A stretch of 64,000 bases of DNA. Origin: PALSA-350 sp963794165. GTDB taxonomy: Bacteria > Acidobacteriota > Terriglobia > Terriglobales > Acidobacteriaceae. This document shows positions 41,485 to 50,665 of the stretch, in pieces. Location: NCBI GenBank assembly GCA_963794165.1, contig CAWCCT010000009.1, positions 310,001-374,000 on the forward strand, in the 5' to 3' direction. The first letter of the stretch is position 1, and each line of letters begins with the position of its first letter. The position numbers and the translations under genes are program-made. The notes below the pieces were generated by a model that was not told the DNA's origin, did no database searches, and saw nothing but the letters and a program-made list of their open reading frames with translations.

Positions 41485-42864
41485 CTACCGCCCCATGCCT
41501 CGCATGCCGCTCAAAGTGCCCATCATGCGCCGCTGCATAGCCCCGCCCTTACCCGCGCTTTTGAACATCTTACGCATCTGGGCATACTGGCGCAGCAGCT
41601 GATTCACTTCCTGCACCGTGGTTCCCGATCCGCGCGCGATCCGCTTGCGGCGGCTTCCCGAGATAATCTCGTGCTTGTCGCGCTCCTGCTTGGTCATCGA
41701 GTTGATGATGGCCTCAATGCGGTTGAATTGCCCCTCATCCACCTGCCCCGCCATCTGCTGAATACCCTGAAAAGGGCCGACTGAGGGCAGCATTTTGAGA
41801 ATGCTCTGCATGGAGCCAAGCTTACGGATCTGCCGCAGCTGATCACGGAAGTCTTCGAGCGAAAAACCGTCGCCGGAAAGAGCCTTGCGAGCAAACTCCT
41901 CCTGCTTCTTTTTGTCCAGGGTCTCTTCCGCCCGCTCGATGAGCGTCATCATGTCGCCCATGCCCAGAATCCGGCTGACGATACGGTCGGGGTGGAAGGG
42001 CTCAAAAGCGTCCGATTTTTCACCCGTGCCGATGAACTTGACCGGCTGGCCCGTCACGTGGCGGATGGAGAGCGCCGCACCGCCGCGGGCATCGCCATCC
42101 ATCTTGGTGAGCACAGTGCCGGTCAGCGCCAGCTGCTTATGAAATTCTCCTGCGGAATGGACGGCATCCTGGCCCGTCATTGCGTCGGCGACGAAGAGGA
42201 TTTCCTGCGGGCTGAGCAGCGCCTTGAGGCCCCGCATTTCCTGCATCAATTGTTCGTCCAGCGCCAGGCGGCCGGCGGTATCGACGATCAGCGTGTCGCA
42301 ACCGGTATTGACCGCCTCCCGTCGCGCCTCCTTGGCCAGGCGCTCTACCAGCGCGTACCCCGGCGCCTCGCCCTTGGTGTCCCCCTCGTACAGGTTGACC
42401 TTGATGGCATTGGCGACGATCCTCAGCTGCTCCCGGGCTGCGGGACGGTAGACGTCGACCGAGACCAGCAATGGGCGGTGGCCTCCTTTGCGCAGCCACG
42501 CCGCCAGCTTGCCTGAGGTGGTAGTCTTCCCCGAGCCCTGCAGGCCCGCCATCAGGATAACGGTCGGCGGCCGGGAAGCGAAGTTGAAGCGGGCTGTGTC
42601 CTTGCCCAGCAGGGCGACCAGCTCGTCGCGGACGATTTTGATCACCTGCTCGGTAGGCGAAAGGGCCGTCATCACCTGCTGGCCCAGGGCCTTCTCCCGG
42701 ATATGGTCGATTAGCTCCTTGACCACGTTCAGGTTAACGTCTGCCTCGAGCAGGGCTACCCGGATTTCCCGCAGAGCGTCGCCGACATTTTCTTCGGTGA
42801 TGGTGCCCTGACCGCGAAGGTTCTTGAAGGCCCGCTGCAGCTTGTCGGATAGATTTTCAAACAT
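41485..42864 (-). CDS. ffh: Signal recognition particle protein Ffh
   Basis: The 459-residue protein is complete. The N-domain four-helix bundle leads (LSDKLQRAFKNLRGQGTITE). The G-domain has P-loop GLQGSGKTT (107-115), DTAGRLALDEQLM, TKMDGDARGGAALS and GTGEKSDAFEPFHPDR. The M-domain has the 4.5S RNA-binding SGSRKRIARGSG-type motif (ISGSRRKRIARGSGTTVQEV) and a Met-rich tail (GAMQRRMMGTLSGMRGMGR). It binds signal sequences of inner-membrane proteins on ribosomes with 4.5S RNA and delivers them to FtsY. No rpsP or rimM follows, unlike many genomes. Confidence 0.97.
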   Translation of the reverse strand: MFENLSDKLQRAFKNLRGQGTITEENVGDALREIRVALLEADVNLNVVKELIDHIREKALGQQVMTALSPTEQVIKIVRDELVALLGKDTARFNFASRPPTVILMAGLQGSGKTTTSGKLAAWLRKGGHRPLLVSVDVYRPAAREQLRIVANAIKVNLYEGDTKGEAPGYALVERLAKEARREAVNTGCDTLIVDTAGRLALDEQLMQEMRGLKALLSPQEILFVADAMTGQDAVHSAGEFHKQLALTGTVLTKMDGDARGGAALSIRHVTGQPVKFIGTGEKSDAFEPFHPDRIVSRILGMGDMMTLIERAEETLDKKKQEEFARKALSGDGFSLEDFRDQLRQIRKLGSMQSILKMLPSVGPFQGIQQMAGQVDEGQFNRIEAIINSMTKQERDKHEIISGSRRKRIARGSGTTVQEVNQLLRQYAQMRKMFKSAGKGGAMQRRMMGTLSGMRGMGR

Positions 42865-42911
42865 GGCGCTACCCTAAGTCTAACCGACAAGGCTACGTGA
42901 TGCCCGGGGCC

Positions 42912-43403
42912 CTATTCCTGGGATGGCTTGGAGGGCTCGCTGAGGTTGGGAACATCGATCCCCAGCGCCGTGGCCAGCGAAATCTGATGGTCCTGTTCCT
43001 GCAACAGGATTTCCCGAATGTGTTCCGCCGTCGCATACTCGCCTAACTGGTCGCACTGGCGAATCCGCACCCGGTAATTGCGGATGGTCTCATTCTCGTT
43101 TTCCAGGTCGAAGCGGAGCATTTCTTCCGCCTTATCCGAGGTCTTGACCGGCTTGGGAACCACCGTGGGCATTCCACCCATGTAGTCGATCTGGTTGGAA
43201 AGAATCAACGCGTGCTGCAGTTCTTCACCGGCATGCACTTCCAGCTCCGCCGCGATGTTCATGTAGGCAGCGCCTTTGAGCACCTGGGAATAGTTGACAT
43301 AGGCAATGATGGCCTGGTATTCGCGCGCCAGGTCTTCATTGAGCAGGGCGACCAGCTGTTCACGCGTGATGGCGGTTTCGTTCTTGGTGACGGTTGCGGG
43401 CAT
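42912..43403 (-). CDS. Ferritin-like / bacterioferritin-type protein
   Basis: The 163-residue four-helix protein carries two di-iron half-sites: EDLAREYQAIIAYVNYSQVL with Glu, AGEELQHALIL with ExxH, then DLENENETIRNYRVRIRQ and LLQEQDHQISLATAL with ExxH. This is the bacterioferritin/DUF2202-like branch, without a clear haem Met. It should oxidise and store iron or protect against peroxide. It is 47 bp upstream of ffh on the same strand and may share its transcript. Confidence 0.87.
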   Translation of the reverse strand: MPATVTKNETAITREQLVALLNEDLAREYQAIIAYVNYSQVLKGAAYMNIAAELEVHAGEELQHALILSNQIDYMGGMPTVVPKPVKTSDKAEEMLRFDLENENETIRNYRVRIRQCDQLGEYATAEHIREILLQEQDHQISLATALGIDVPNLSEPSKPSQE

Positions 43404-43517
43404 GGCTTCTCCTCGTTCTTAACGCAGTTTGTCGATCTTTACCTTAACTATGCGCGGGATGGAATAGAGTCGGTGTTTGCTTGGGTGCACGTTAAGAGCA
43501 AGAGGTTGCAGGCGGCA

Positions 43518-44090
43518 CTACCAGATGTACGGAACCAGCGCTTTCACTTGCGTCCGGTAGTGAGTGTACTGGTCACCGAACTGTTGCACCATGAGTGCTT
43601 CTTCCGTGACGGATTTGATCTTCCAGGCAATCGCCGCCAGAACAACGCCCACAAAGCAGCGCAGTTCGCCCAGGACCACCGCTGTGCCCAGCAAGGCCAC
43701 GAGCAGTCCCGTGTAGATCGGGTGCCGGACTATACGGTAGGGTCCGGAGCGTACCAGGGTGTGGTCCTGCTTGAGGGTGACGCTGGAACTCCAGTTGCCG
43801 CCCAGAAAAATCCGCGCCCAAGCGGAGAAGAGCATGCCGGCCAGCAACAAGCTGTAGCCGGCCGTGGTTGCCTGCATCCCCGCAGGCACCAGCCGTCGAT
43901 CGAGCACATCCCAGCCCAGATCCGAATTAGCCATCAAGACATAGGCCGCCACCAGCAATATGAGCTGCCAAATGCGTGAACTGGGATTCGCTCTTTGAAT
44001 GGTCCGCTTGCCGGAGATCGCGGCCAGCAACCAAAACATCCCAAATATTGACCAGATGACGCCCAGCGGGTTGTGTCGAAAAAACGACAA
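43518..44090 (-). CDS. Isoprenylcysteine carboxyl methyltransferase (ICMT/PEMT)-family membrane protein
   Basis: The 190-residue protein has about five membrane helices (GVIWSIFGMFWLLAAISG, WQLILLVAAYVLMANSD, AGYSLLLAGMLFSAWARIFL, LLVALLGTAVVLGEL and CFVGVVLAAIAWKI). The catalytic family motif VRSGPYRIVRHPIYTGLL is present, followed by EEALMVQQFGDQYTHYR with the Glu-Glu cofactor/cap region. The family moves methyl groups from S-adenosylmethionine to lipids or prenylated groups. Bacterial members have mostly unknown substrates. It is divergent from the DUF1800 gene. Confidence 0.9.
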   Translation of the reverse strand: MSFFRHNPLGVIWSIFGMFWLLAAISGKRTIQRANPSSRIWQLILLVAAYVLMANSDLGWDVLDRRLVPAGMQATTAGYSLLLAGMLFSAWARIFLGGNWSSSVTLKQDHTLVRSGPYRIVRHPIYTGLLVALLGTAVVLGELRCFVGVVLAAIAWKIKSVTEEALMVQQFGDQYTHYRTQVKALVPYIW

Positions 44091-44261
44091 GCCGCACCTT
44101 GCCTTTCAATCGAGCAATTGTACGACGTGTGCGCAACGTGTGGCTGCACAAACAAAACGACTTAGGGGTGCCTCATGGTGGATTCATGCCAAGGCCGCGA
44201 CTTAGACCCCAGGAGGGGGTCTGAAAGCCTAGAGTGTATTTGCTCGTGGAGTCGTTCGCTC

Positions 44262-46415
44262 ATGGCTCATTTTTCAGGTTCTACTGCCGGACGGTTTTCC
44301 CGGGTGTTTGCTGGCTGCCTCATCCTTTCCCTGCTGCAAAATCCGGCAGGGTTGTTGGCGGCGGCCAGCCCCGGTTGGCATAGTAAGCGTGCGTCTGCGG
44401 TCCAGCTCACAGAAGAAGAACGGGCCACGCACGCGCTCAATCGACTCACCTTTGGCCCACGCCCGGGTGATTTAGAACGAGTCCAGGCGATCGGTGTAAA
44501 GAAATGGATCGAGATACAGCTCAACCCGGAGCAGATTGACGACAGCCTGCTCGAGGCCCGGCTGCAGAGTTTTCCGGCAATTCACATGAGCCAGCAGGAC
44601 CTGATCCAGGCCTTCCCGTCCACGGCTCTAATCCGCGCCGTGGCGGACGGAAAGTTGCCCCTCCCCAGCGATCGCGTGGAACGCGCCATCTACCAGAACC
44701 AGGTTTTTGCTTATCAGGAGAAGCGGCAGAAACAGGCGCAGGAGGCGGCGAAGCAGCCGGCCGCGGAGCCAATCGCGGGAAGCACGCAGCCAGCGCCCGC
44801 CGGAATGGCGGCCGCCAACGACGGTGTAATGGCCGATGCGATGGCGCTGGAGGACGTAGCCAGCTCGCCCTCAATCACCGTCCATGAGCAAAAACTATAT
44901 GCGGATCTGGCCTCGACCCAAATCGTCAACCTGTCTCCCGATCAGCGGTTGGAACGGGTGGTCAGTATGAAGCCAGGCCAGCTTCGTGGATTCATGAAAG
45001 GGCTGACCCCGGAAGAACGAATGCAGCTGACGGCCGGAATGTCGGCTCGGCAAAAAGAAACATTGGTTGCGCTCTTAAATCCCACGCTGTTGGTGGCCGG
45101 AGAACTGCTGCAAACCCGGCTTCTTACTGATATCTACAGCCAACGGCAGCTTCAGGCGGTAATGACTGACTTTTGGCTGAACCATTTCAATGTCTATCTG
45201 AAAAAGGGGCAGCTTGCCCCATGGTATCTGGCGGACTACGAACAAAACGTGATTGCGCCGCATGCCATGGGTAAGTTCGAGGATCTGCTGGTGGCCACGG
45301 CGAAGAGTCCGGCTATGCTCTTCTATCTCGACAATCATGCGAGCATTGGTCCGCATTCGATGGCTGCGATGCGCGCCCAAGCCAATCCGTCTGCCAAGAA
45401 CAGGGATCCGGGGCTAAACGAGAACTACGCTCGCGAGTTGATGGAGCTGCATACTCTCGGTGTCGACGGAGGCTATACCCAAAAAGACGTGACCGAAGTG
45501 GCCAAGGTCTTTACCGGTTGGACGATCGAAGAGCCGCGCAAAGGCGGGGGATTCACTTTTAATGAGCGGCGCCACGAACCGGGACCGAAGGTCGTGATGG
45601 GCAAGACCGTTCAGGAGAGCGGCGAACAGGAGGGCCTCGAAGTGCTGCACCGGCTGGCAACCAGCCCGGCGACGGCGCACCATCTCTCGCAGCAGCTGGC
45701 GGAGCGGTTTGTGAGCGATACTCCGCCTCCCGCACTGGTCGACCGTATGGCGAAGACTTACCTGAAGTCCGACGGTGACATACGCCAGGTATTGCGCACC
45801 ATGTTTACTTCCCCGGAATTCTGGTCTCGCGAAGCGTACCGCGCCAAGGTAAAGACTCCGGAGGAGTTTGTTCTTTCCGCGGTGAGGGCGACCGGAGGCG
45901 AAGTAGAGCGGCCGGCCATTGTGTTAAATGCGATGAGCCAATTAGGGATGCCTTTCTTTGGTTGTCAGACGCCGAACGGCTATTCCTGGACGGCAGGGGC
46001 GTGGGTAAACTCCGGTGATCTGTTGAGCCGCATCAATATCGCCCTGGCACTGGCGAGCCATAGATTGGGCACGGCCACTGACCTGGACGCGCTGATGAAA
46101 ATCAAGGGACCGGATGCCGCGACCACCGCGCAGAAGGAAGCCAGGTTGGAGACCGTTTTCCTGGATGGGGAATTAAATGCGCAGGAACGGCAGACGGTGT
46201 TGCAGCAAGCAGACGAATTGGCCGTGCAGGGGCCCATCGCACTGCCGGGAGTTGAGCCGCCGAAACCTGGCGCCAAGCAGCCCGGTGCGCTGCCTGTTCG
46301 GGCAGCGTTCGTACAAGTAATGGATCTGGCCACGCCGATACCGGCGCCCGCGGATAAACCAGCATCGTTGGTGGCGGGGCTATTGCTCGGCTCACCCGAC
46401 TTTCAAAAGCGCTGA
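44262..46415 (+). CDS. Exported DUF1800-domain protein
   Basis: The ATG at 44262 (MAHFSGSTAGRFSRVFAGCL) starts a signal peptide and gives 717 residues. DUF1800 motifs are present: EEERATHALNRLTFGPRPGD, GVKKWIEIQLNPEQIDDSLL, LQAVMTDFWLNHFNVYLKKG, GLNENYARELMELHTLGVDG, YTQKDVTEVAKVFTGWTIEE and a helical C-terminal part. Between about 150 and 210 is an Ala/Pro/Gln-rich low-complexity insert that stretches the domain. DUF1800 genes usually pair with DUF1501 genes, but none follows here. Function is unknown. Confidence 0.88.
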   Translation: MAHFSGSTAGRFSRVFAGCLILSLLQNPAGLLAAASPGWHSKRASAVQLTEEERATHALNRLTFGPRPGDLERVQAIGVKKWIEIQLNPEQIDDSLLEARLQSFPAIHMSQQDLIQAFPSTALIRAVADGKLPLPSDRVERAIYQNQVFAYQEKRQKQAQEAAKQPAAEPIAGSTQPAPAGMAAANDGVMADAMALEDVASSPSITVHEQKLYADLASTQIVNLSPDQRLERVVSMKPGQLRGFMKGLTPEERMQLTAGMSARQKETLVALLNPTLLVAGELLQTRLLTDIYSQRQLQAVMTDFWLNHFNVYLKKGQLAPWYLADYEQNVIAPHAMGKFEDLLVATAKSPAMLFYLDNHASIGPHSMAAMRAQANPSAKNRDPGLNENYARELMELHTLGVDGGYTQKDVTEVAKVFTGWTIEEPRKGGGFTFNERRHEPGPKVVMGKTVQESGEQEGLEVLHRLATSPATAHHLSQQLAERFVSDTPPPALVDRMAKTYLKSDGDIRQVLRTMFTSPEFWSREAYRAKVKTPEEFVLSAVRATGGEVERPAIVLNAMSQLGMPFFGCQTPNGYSWTAGAWVNSGDLLSRINIALALASHRLGTATDLDALMKIKGPDAATTAQKEARLETVFLDGELNAQERQTVLQQADELAVQGPIALPGVEPPKPGAKQPGALPVRAAFVQVMDLATPIPAPADKPASLVAGLLLGSPDFQKR

Positions 46416-46459
46416 CGGAGTTTTGGGGTCTTTCGTTACCTCGAAATTTTGAATCGAAA

Positions 46460-46512
46460 TTCGTGGTATCCCACATCTCGCTCGTTTTTCGCGAGATGTG
46501 GGATACCACGAA
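46460..46512. terminator. 53-bp hairpin between convergent genes (repeat-derived terminator)
   Basis: Positions 46460-46482 pair with 46490-46512 (GTGGTATCCCACATCTCGC and its complement) around a TCGTTTTTC-type centre. The core is the same as in the arms at 4319-4489. It lies between the DUF1800 stop (46415) and the pilus operon's last gene (ends 46584), which converge. It probably stops transcription both ways, though no long U-run follows the stem. Confidence 0.6.
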
Positions 46513-46583
46513 CGCCGGATTCCAGAGCTCCAAACCTCAAATCGGAATCCGTCGTGTCCTGCGGTGAGGTTTCTTCAATGATC

Positions 46584-47789
46584 CTATTGGGGTGAGTTGG
46601 TGGTCGGTGCAGTAGGACTGGTCGGGCTGGTCGGCGATCCGCCAAACCCAGACCCGTTGCTCGATCCGAAGCCGCTCCCGTTACTAGATCCAAAACCAGA
46701 CCCGTTACTGGACCCGAACCCTGACCCATTGCTGGACCCAAACCCGGATCCGCTGTTGGACCCGAACCCAGAGCCGCTGCTAAACCCCGAACCACTGCTA
46801 GAGCCGTTGTTGAACCCACCACCCGCAGATCCGTTGTTGAACCCACCGGGACCAGTACCATTTCCGTTGCTGCCGTTTATCCCCGTGCCGGTCGTGGCGC
46901 CAGTGCTGGCGATTGCATTCGCCGCGTTCTGGTTAGGATCAAACACGAATTCCCATTTGTTGTAATGGTCCTGCTTTTTGTAAATCTTGATCGACGCCTT
47001 TTTGCTCAGCAAGCCGACGCCCACGATCGGCGCACCCCCGACCGATACGCCCGGCGAGCCGAAGGCGCTGCTGCTGCCCCCAGTTGTTTGCGGGGAATTC
47101 AGATTGTTCGTTCCGCTAGCGCCAGTCGGGCTTGTTCCTCCGATCCCAGTAGACGAGCCAAAGCTACTTCCGGTACTGGAATTGGTCCCGCCGATGGGCG
47201 AACTAGACGACCCGCTACTGCCGAACGGCGAACTAGATGACCCAGAGCCAAACGATGAGCCGCTGCTGCCGAACCCCGATCCCGAAGAGCCCAGGGTCGG
47301 GCTTGCGCTGCTTGGCGAAGACCCTGAAGCACCAAAAGGTGAAGAAGATCCACCAAAAGGCGATGAAGAGGATGCCGCGTTCGTGCTAGCTCCGGTGGGC
47401 GTGATGCCGTTCTGCTGCACGGTTTGGCCGAACAAGCCGATGTTCTGAGGCGTTGCCTCGCCATAGTGGATGATGCGCCAGTCGTCTTTCCCGGTCATGG
47501 GATCCAGATATCGTTTGCGCAGGAAACGCTGATTGTCCGTCTTCACCAGCTGGTCGATGGTGCTGGGATAACGGCCGTATTTGTTGAAATACACCTGGAT
47601 AGCCCGGGCATATTGCTGTCCGCGGTGGACTGTTTCAATTTCCTTATCGCGGCGGATCGATTCCGCCATCTGGGGCGCCGCGACAGCCAACGCCAACAAA
47701 ATCAGCACCACCATGAACAAAACCCCGAGCAACAGGAAGCCATCTTCCTGGCGCAAGCTAAATGGTTGCGAATTTGCGTTTGCTCTCAT
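46584..47789 (-). CDS. Pseudopilin-like protein with long Gly/Ser-rich repeat tail
   Basis: The 401-residue protein starts with a prepilin-like leader (RQEDG|FLLLGVLFMVVLILLALAV) and a helix (AESIRRDKEIETVHRGQQYA). A short T2S pseudopilin part follows (QVYFNKYGRYPSTIDQLVKT, YLDPMTGKDDWRII). Two Ser/Gly/Phe-rich tracts flank a small conserved island (VGLLSKKASIKIYKKQDHYN, KWEFVFDP). The C-terminal tract holds several 8-residue repeats of GSSNGSGF type, coded by a 24-bp tandem repeat at about 46640-46800. It is the last gene of the pilus operon and its ATG overlaps the PilP-like stop. The tail is probably flexible and surface-exposed. Confidence 0.78.
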   Translation of the reverse strand: MRANANSQPFSLRQEDGFLLLGVLFMVVLILLALAVAAPQMAESIRRDKEIETVHRGQQYARAIQVYFNKYGRYPSTIDQLVKTDNQRFLRKRYLDPMTGKDDWRIIHYGEATPQNIGLFGQTVQQNGITPTGASTNAASSSSPFGGSSSPFGASGSSPSSASPTLGSSGSGFGSSGSSFGSGSSSSPFGSSGSSSSPIGGTNSSTGSSFGSSTGIGGTSPTGASGTNNLNSPQTTGGSSSAFGSPGVSVGGAPIVGVGLLSKKASIKIYKKQDHYNKWEFVFDPNQNAANAIASTGATTGTGINGSNGNGTGPGGFNNGSAGGGFNNGSSSGSGFSSGSGFGSNSGSGFGSSNGSGFGSSNGSGFGSSNGSGFGSSNGSGFGGSPTSPTSPTAPTTNSPQ

Positions 47790-48412
47790 TGGCGCAGGGG
47801 CAGTGTTTGCGTGTTGTGGTACGGAATGTCCTCTACTTGGACGGACGCCGTGCCTATTTTGACTACGCGGTAACGCCGGTCGACCACATCCCCCTCCGAC
47901 GCGATGAAAATGTCGTCTCCATGCAGCAGAAAAACCTGTCTCTGGCCCGTTCGCTCTGCCGCATAGCCGTAGAACCCCAGGTTGATGGGGGGTGGTGGAG
48001 GAGGCGGCGGAGGTCCGGTATCGACCTTTGCCTGGCGTATGGACGCGATCGGTTTGGGTATCTCCGGGGGAGCAGAAAACTGGGAAAAGATATTTCGCCC
48101 ATGGCCGGTGTACTCGAGTGACTCAGCCTGGCGCATGATCTCCGGGTGCAACGTAGGGTCAAGCGAGGCCAGCCCGCCAACCTTTGCCGCCTGGTGGCCG
48201 AATACCGGCGCAGCCGCGCCCTCGGCGGGCTCGCTGGAGGATGTAGCTGCGGGGCGCGCCACGGTGACGATTGGCGCCGGCGCAGGCGGCGGCGCGGGCG
48301 AGGGTCCGAAGTTCTGCCACAGAAAGCGAACCAGCAGGATAAGCATCACGGCGCCGAGGCCGCTTGCCAAGTACACCTTCTTTTTATCTTCAGTGCCTAC
48401 TTTGATGGCCAT
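47786..48412 (-). CDS. PilP/GspC-like pilus assembly protein
   Basis: The 208-residue protein has one membrane helix (VYLASGLGAVMLILLVRFLW) after a short basic start. A Pro/Ala-rich linker follows. The C-terminal periplasmic domain contains RNIFSQF, a poly-Pro run (about 9 residues) and a small beta domain (INLGFYGYAAERTGQRQVFL, then GDVVDRRYRVVKIG). The C-terminal part resembles the homology region of GspC/PilP, which links the inner membrane to the secretin. Position after pilM, pilN and pilO fits pilP. It overlaps its neighbours by 1 and 4 nt. Confidence 0.7.
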   Translation of the reverse strand: MAIKVGTEDKKKVYLASGLGAVMLILLVRFLWQNFGPSPAPPPAPAPIVTVARPAATSSSEPAEGAAAPVFGHQAAKVGGLASLDPTLHPEIMRQAESLEYTGHGRNIFSQFSAPPEIPKPIASIRQAKVDTGPPPPPPPPPINLGFYGYAAERTGQRQVFLLHGDDIFIASEGDVVDRRYRVVKIGTASVQVEDIPYHNTQTLPLRQ

Positions 48413-49044
48413 CAGCGGTTCTCCTCCGCCGGTGCTTCCTCGCCCTGGGCCTCATCTCGTTGCACCGGTGCAGGTAGCCCGTTCAAGTCGGCCGCATGCA
48501 GATAGGTATTGAGCCTCAGCCGCAGATTCACCAGCCCGCCCTGTTGCCCGGTCAGAGTCAGTCCGTTGATCAGGAAGAAGGTTTTGCTACGCTCCAGTCC
48601 ATTGATGAAGTGCATCATCGGGGCGTACTCCCCGCTAAGGCTGGCATCCATGCGAAGCTCAGCCAGCCCGGCTACCGCAGGAGTCGGCGTGTAAGCCAGG
48701 TTGGTCAGGCGGACGGAATTTTTGATGGCTAAATCGTTGATGGTCGCAGAGACCGTGGAATACGCGCTGGGAAAGCGAGCAGCGTAGAACTCGTCAGCCT
48801 GGGTTCGGGAAAGGTCGACCTTCTGCGGCAATCCCCGCAGTGGGCTCATTTCGAGCTGCAGCGCGCGGTAGGCAGTCTGCTGCTGCTGCAGCTGCTCGGC
48901 GCTGGCGCTGCGCAACGTGCTCCAGGCAAGAAACAGCCGCACGCCCAGCACCAGGTTCAAAATCAACAGCAGTGCGACCCCCGCAAAATGAAGGTTGAGT
49001 ACGCTGAACAGGTTGCTCGGAAGCACCTTTCCCAATGCCTTCAT
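48412..49044 (-). CDS. pilO: PilO-like type IV pilus inner-membrane protein
   Basis: The 210-residue protein has an N-terminal membrane helix (FAGVALLLILNLVLGVRLFL), a coiled-coil (SASAEQLQQQQTAYRALQLE) and a ferredoxin-like periplasmic fold (DLAIKNSVRLTNLAYTPTPA, then GEYAPMMHFINGLERSKTFF). This is the PilO layout. It should pair with PilN to form the inner-membrane alignment complex joining the motor to the outer-membrane secretin. An acidic tail (EAQGEEAPAEENR) ends the protein. Confidence 0.78.
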   Translation of the reverse strand: MKALGKVLPSNLFSVLNLHFAGVALLLILNLVLGVRLFLAWSTLRSASAEQLQQQQTAYRALQLEMSPLRGLPQKVDLSRTQADEFYAARFPSAYSTVSATINDLAIKNSVRLTNLAYTPTPAVAGLAELRMDASLSGEYAPMMHFINGLERSKTFFLINGLTLTGQQGGLVNLRLRLNTYLHAADLNGLPAPVQRDEAQGEEAPAEENR

Positions 49045-49733
49045 TGTGCGGCCGCCTTTCTTACCGGCCGCAGTGCGGGCTTGGTTTTGGTTTTTGCTTT
49101 TGGCTCAGGCTGCTTGACCTTCTTTTCCGTCTTCTCCGCCGGCTCGGGTAGTGGGTTGTACTCCGCCAGCAAGTCAAAGTTCACGTTGGACGTAGCGCTT
49201 ACCTGTTCGACGGCGCGGCCGTTCTGATTGCTCTCCGCCGTCTCCCGGGCCAGGCGGGGGGAGAGAAAGCGGTGCGAACGTTCGAGATTCCGAACCAGGT
49301 CTACGCCGCGATCATGAGCACCGCTCACGCGCAGTCGAATGGTTACTTTTCCTTTGGAGATGACCGGGTCGATGTTCAGCACCTGCACTCCGCTCGGCAA
49401 CACGTTTTCCAGATCCATCATGACCGCGGTCCAGGAAAACGCTTTGTGGGCAAAGACTTCATTCAGAAACTGCGCCTGCGATAAAACCGAGGCATTTTGC
49501 GGCAGGCGCATCTCCGATTGAAATGCCTGCCGTTGGTTCTCGAGCGCATGGATGTTCTGCTCCACTGCATCCAGGCGCGCCTGCGCAACGGCTGCTTTCC
49601 GCTTTTCCGTTGCCAGCAGCAGCCACAGTGGGATAGCCACCACCGCGAGCAGAATAATCAGGATCCTCAGTCGAAGATACAGCGGCCCCAGCTCGACAAA
49701 AGGACGGGAAGCAAGATTGAGCTGAATGCGCAT
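49041..49733 (-). CDS. pilN: PilN-like type IV pilus inner-membrane protein
   Basis: The 230-residue protein starts IQLNLASRPFVELGPLYLRL, the conserved PilN leader that binds PilM. A membrane helix follows (ILIILLAVVAIPLWLLLA), then a coiled-coil (KRKAAVAQARLDAVEQNIHA) and a periplasmic fimbrial-assembly domain (MMDLENVLPSGVQVLNIDPV, TIRLRVSGAHDRGVDLVRNL). The C-terminus is Lys/Pro-rich. Four-nt overlaps with both neighbours show tight coupling. Confidence 0.82.
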   Translation of the reverse strand: MRIQLNLASRPFVELGPLYLRLRILIILLAVVAIPLWLLLATEKRKAAVAQARLDAVEQNIHALENQRQAFQSEMRLPQNASVLSQAQFLNEVFAHKAFSWTAVMMDLENVLPSGVQVLNIDPVISKGKVTIRLRVSGAHDRGVDLVRNLERSHRFLSPRLARETAESNQNGRAVEQVSATSNVNFDLLAEYNPLPEPAEKTEKKVKQPEPKAKTKTKPALRPVRKAAAQ

Positions 49734-50662
49734 TAGTTAGCCAGCGCCCCCACCACCCCGGCAAGAATGCCGCCAGGCACTGTCCTGTTCAGGGCGGGCA
49801 TGGGCACAAGGTCGCGTACCGGGATCCTGTCATCTTCAAGCAGCCGGGTAAGCTCACCGGGGCCGCCCAGCCCGCAGGAAAACAATTGTCGCGGCGGCGA
49901 CGCCAGAGTATCTTCAAAATAAGCAACGGCAACAGTGACTGACTGTTGCAGCTCTTCCGCGGAACGGAGCGAGTTCTCCTCCGGCGACCATTCTTTTTCC
50001 GTGAGTTCAAGCGTGCGGTGCAGCAGTAGTTCGTTCTGCCGTGTGATGGCGGTGGTGACCGAGCTGCCATTGCGATTGATCACCAGCGTCGGCTCCTCCG
50101 AGCTGACCGCCGCCAGCGCGGCCAGGGTGCTGGGTAATACCGCGCCCGGCTCATAGCCGGCTTCGCGCACCGCACTTTCGTATTCCGCCAGGACTGCGGC
50201 CGGGGAAACAGCAACAATCACCCGCACCAGCCCCGGTTTGCCGGGCATGATCTGGTAGCTGACCGCCGCATCCTCTACTTCAAACGGGACCAGTTTCCGC
50301 AGCCTGAAGCGAATGATCGGCAGCGCCTCTGATGCTTTGGAAGGCAGCTGATCGAAGTCCAGCAGCAGGACGCGCACCGCGGCGTCGGGGATAACCACGG
50401 TAATCTTGGTTTCTTTGACGCTGATTTCATCCAGGGACTGGCGCACTGCGCCGGCCACCGCTGCACGGTCGGTGAAGTTGGGTGATTGCAGTCCGGCGGC
50501 AAGTACCCCAGGCCGCAAGGGAGCAAAGGCGGAGACAATCTCATGTTCCACGTCGCCGGGCCGGGCCGCGACCACGCCGGCACTGGTGATCTCGCACGCC
50601 AGGCGAGGACGAAGCGCGTTGGCCTCTGAAGGAAAGATGCGGTTGGTAATCTTGGCGAGCAT
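49733..50662 (-). CDS. pilM: PilM-like actin-fold pilus assembly protein
   Basis: The 309-residue protein has actin/FtsA-like features: LACEITSAGVVAARPGDVEH, VVIPDAAVRVLLLDFDQLPS, IIRFRLRKLVPFEVEDAAVS, VIVAVSPAAVLAEYESAVRE, TLVINRNGSSVTTAITRQNE and LFSCGLGGPGELTRLL. The phosphate loops are weaker than in canonical PilM, as in other acidobacterial copies. It should bind the PilN leader in the cytoplasm and link it to the PilB ATPase, whose stop lies 3 nt upstream of its start. Confidence 0.78.
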   Translation of the reverse strand: MLAKITNRIFPSEANALRPRLACEITSAGVVAARPGDVEHEIVSAFAPLRPGVLAAGLQSPNFTDRAAVAGAVRQSLDEISVKETKITVVIPDAAVRVLLLDFDQLPSKASEALPIIRFRLRKLVPFEVEDAAVSYQIMPGKPGLVRVIVAVSPAAVLAEYESAVREAGYEPGAVLPSTLAALAAVSSEEPTLVINRNGSSVTTAITRQNELLLHRTLELTEKEWSPEENSLRSAEELQQSVTVAVAYFEDTLASPPRQLFSCGLGGPGELTRLLEDDRIPVRDLVPMPALNRTVPGGILAGVVGALAN

Positions 50663-50665
50663 GCT

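Noticed and set aside
46597..46965. Plus-strand frame coding Pro/Leu/Asp repeats
   Set aside because: It is the complement of the Gly/Ser repeat tract of the pseudopilin gene.
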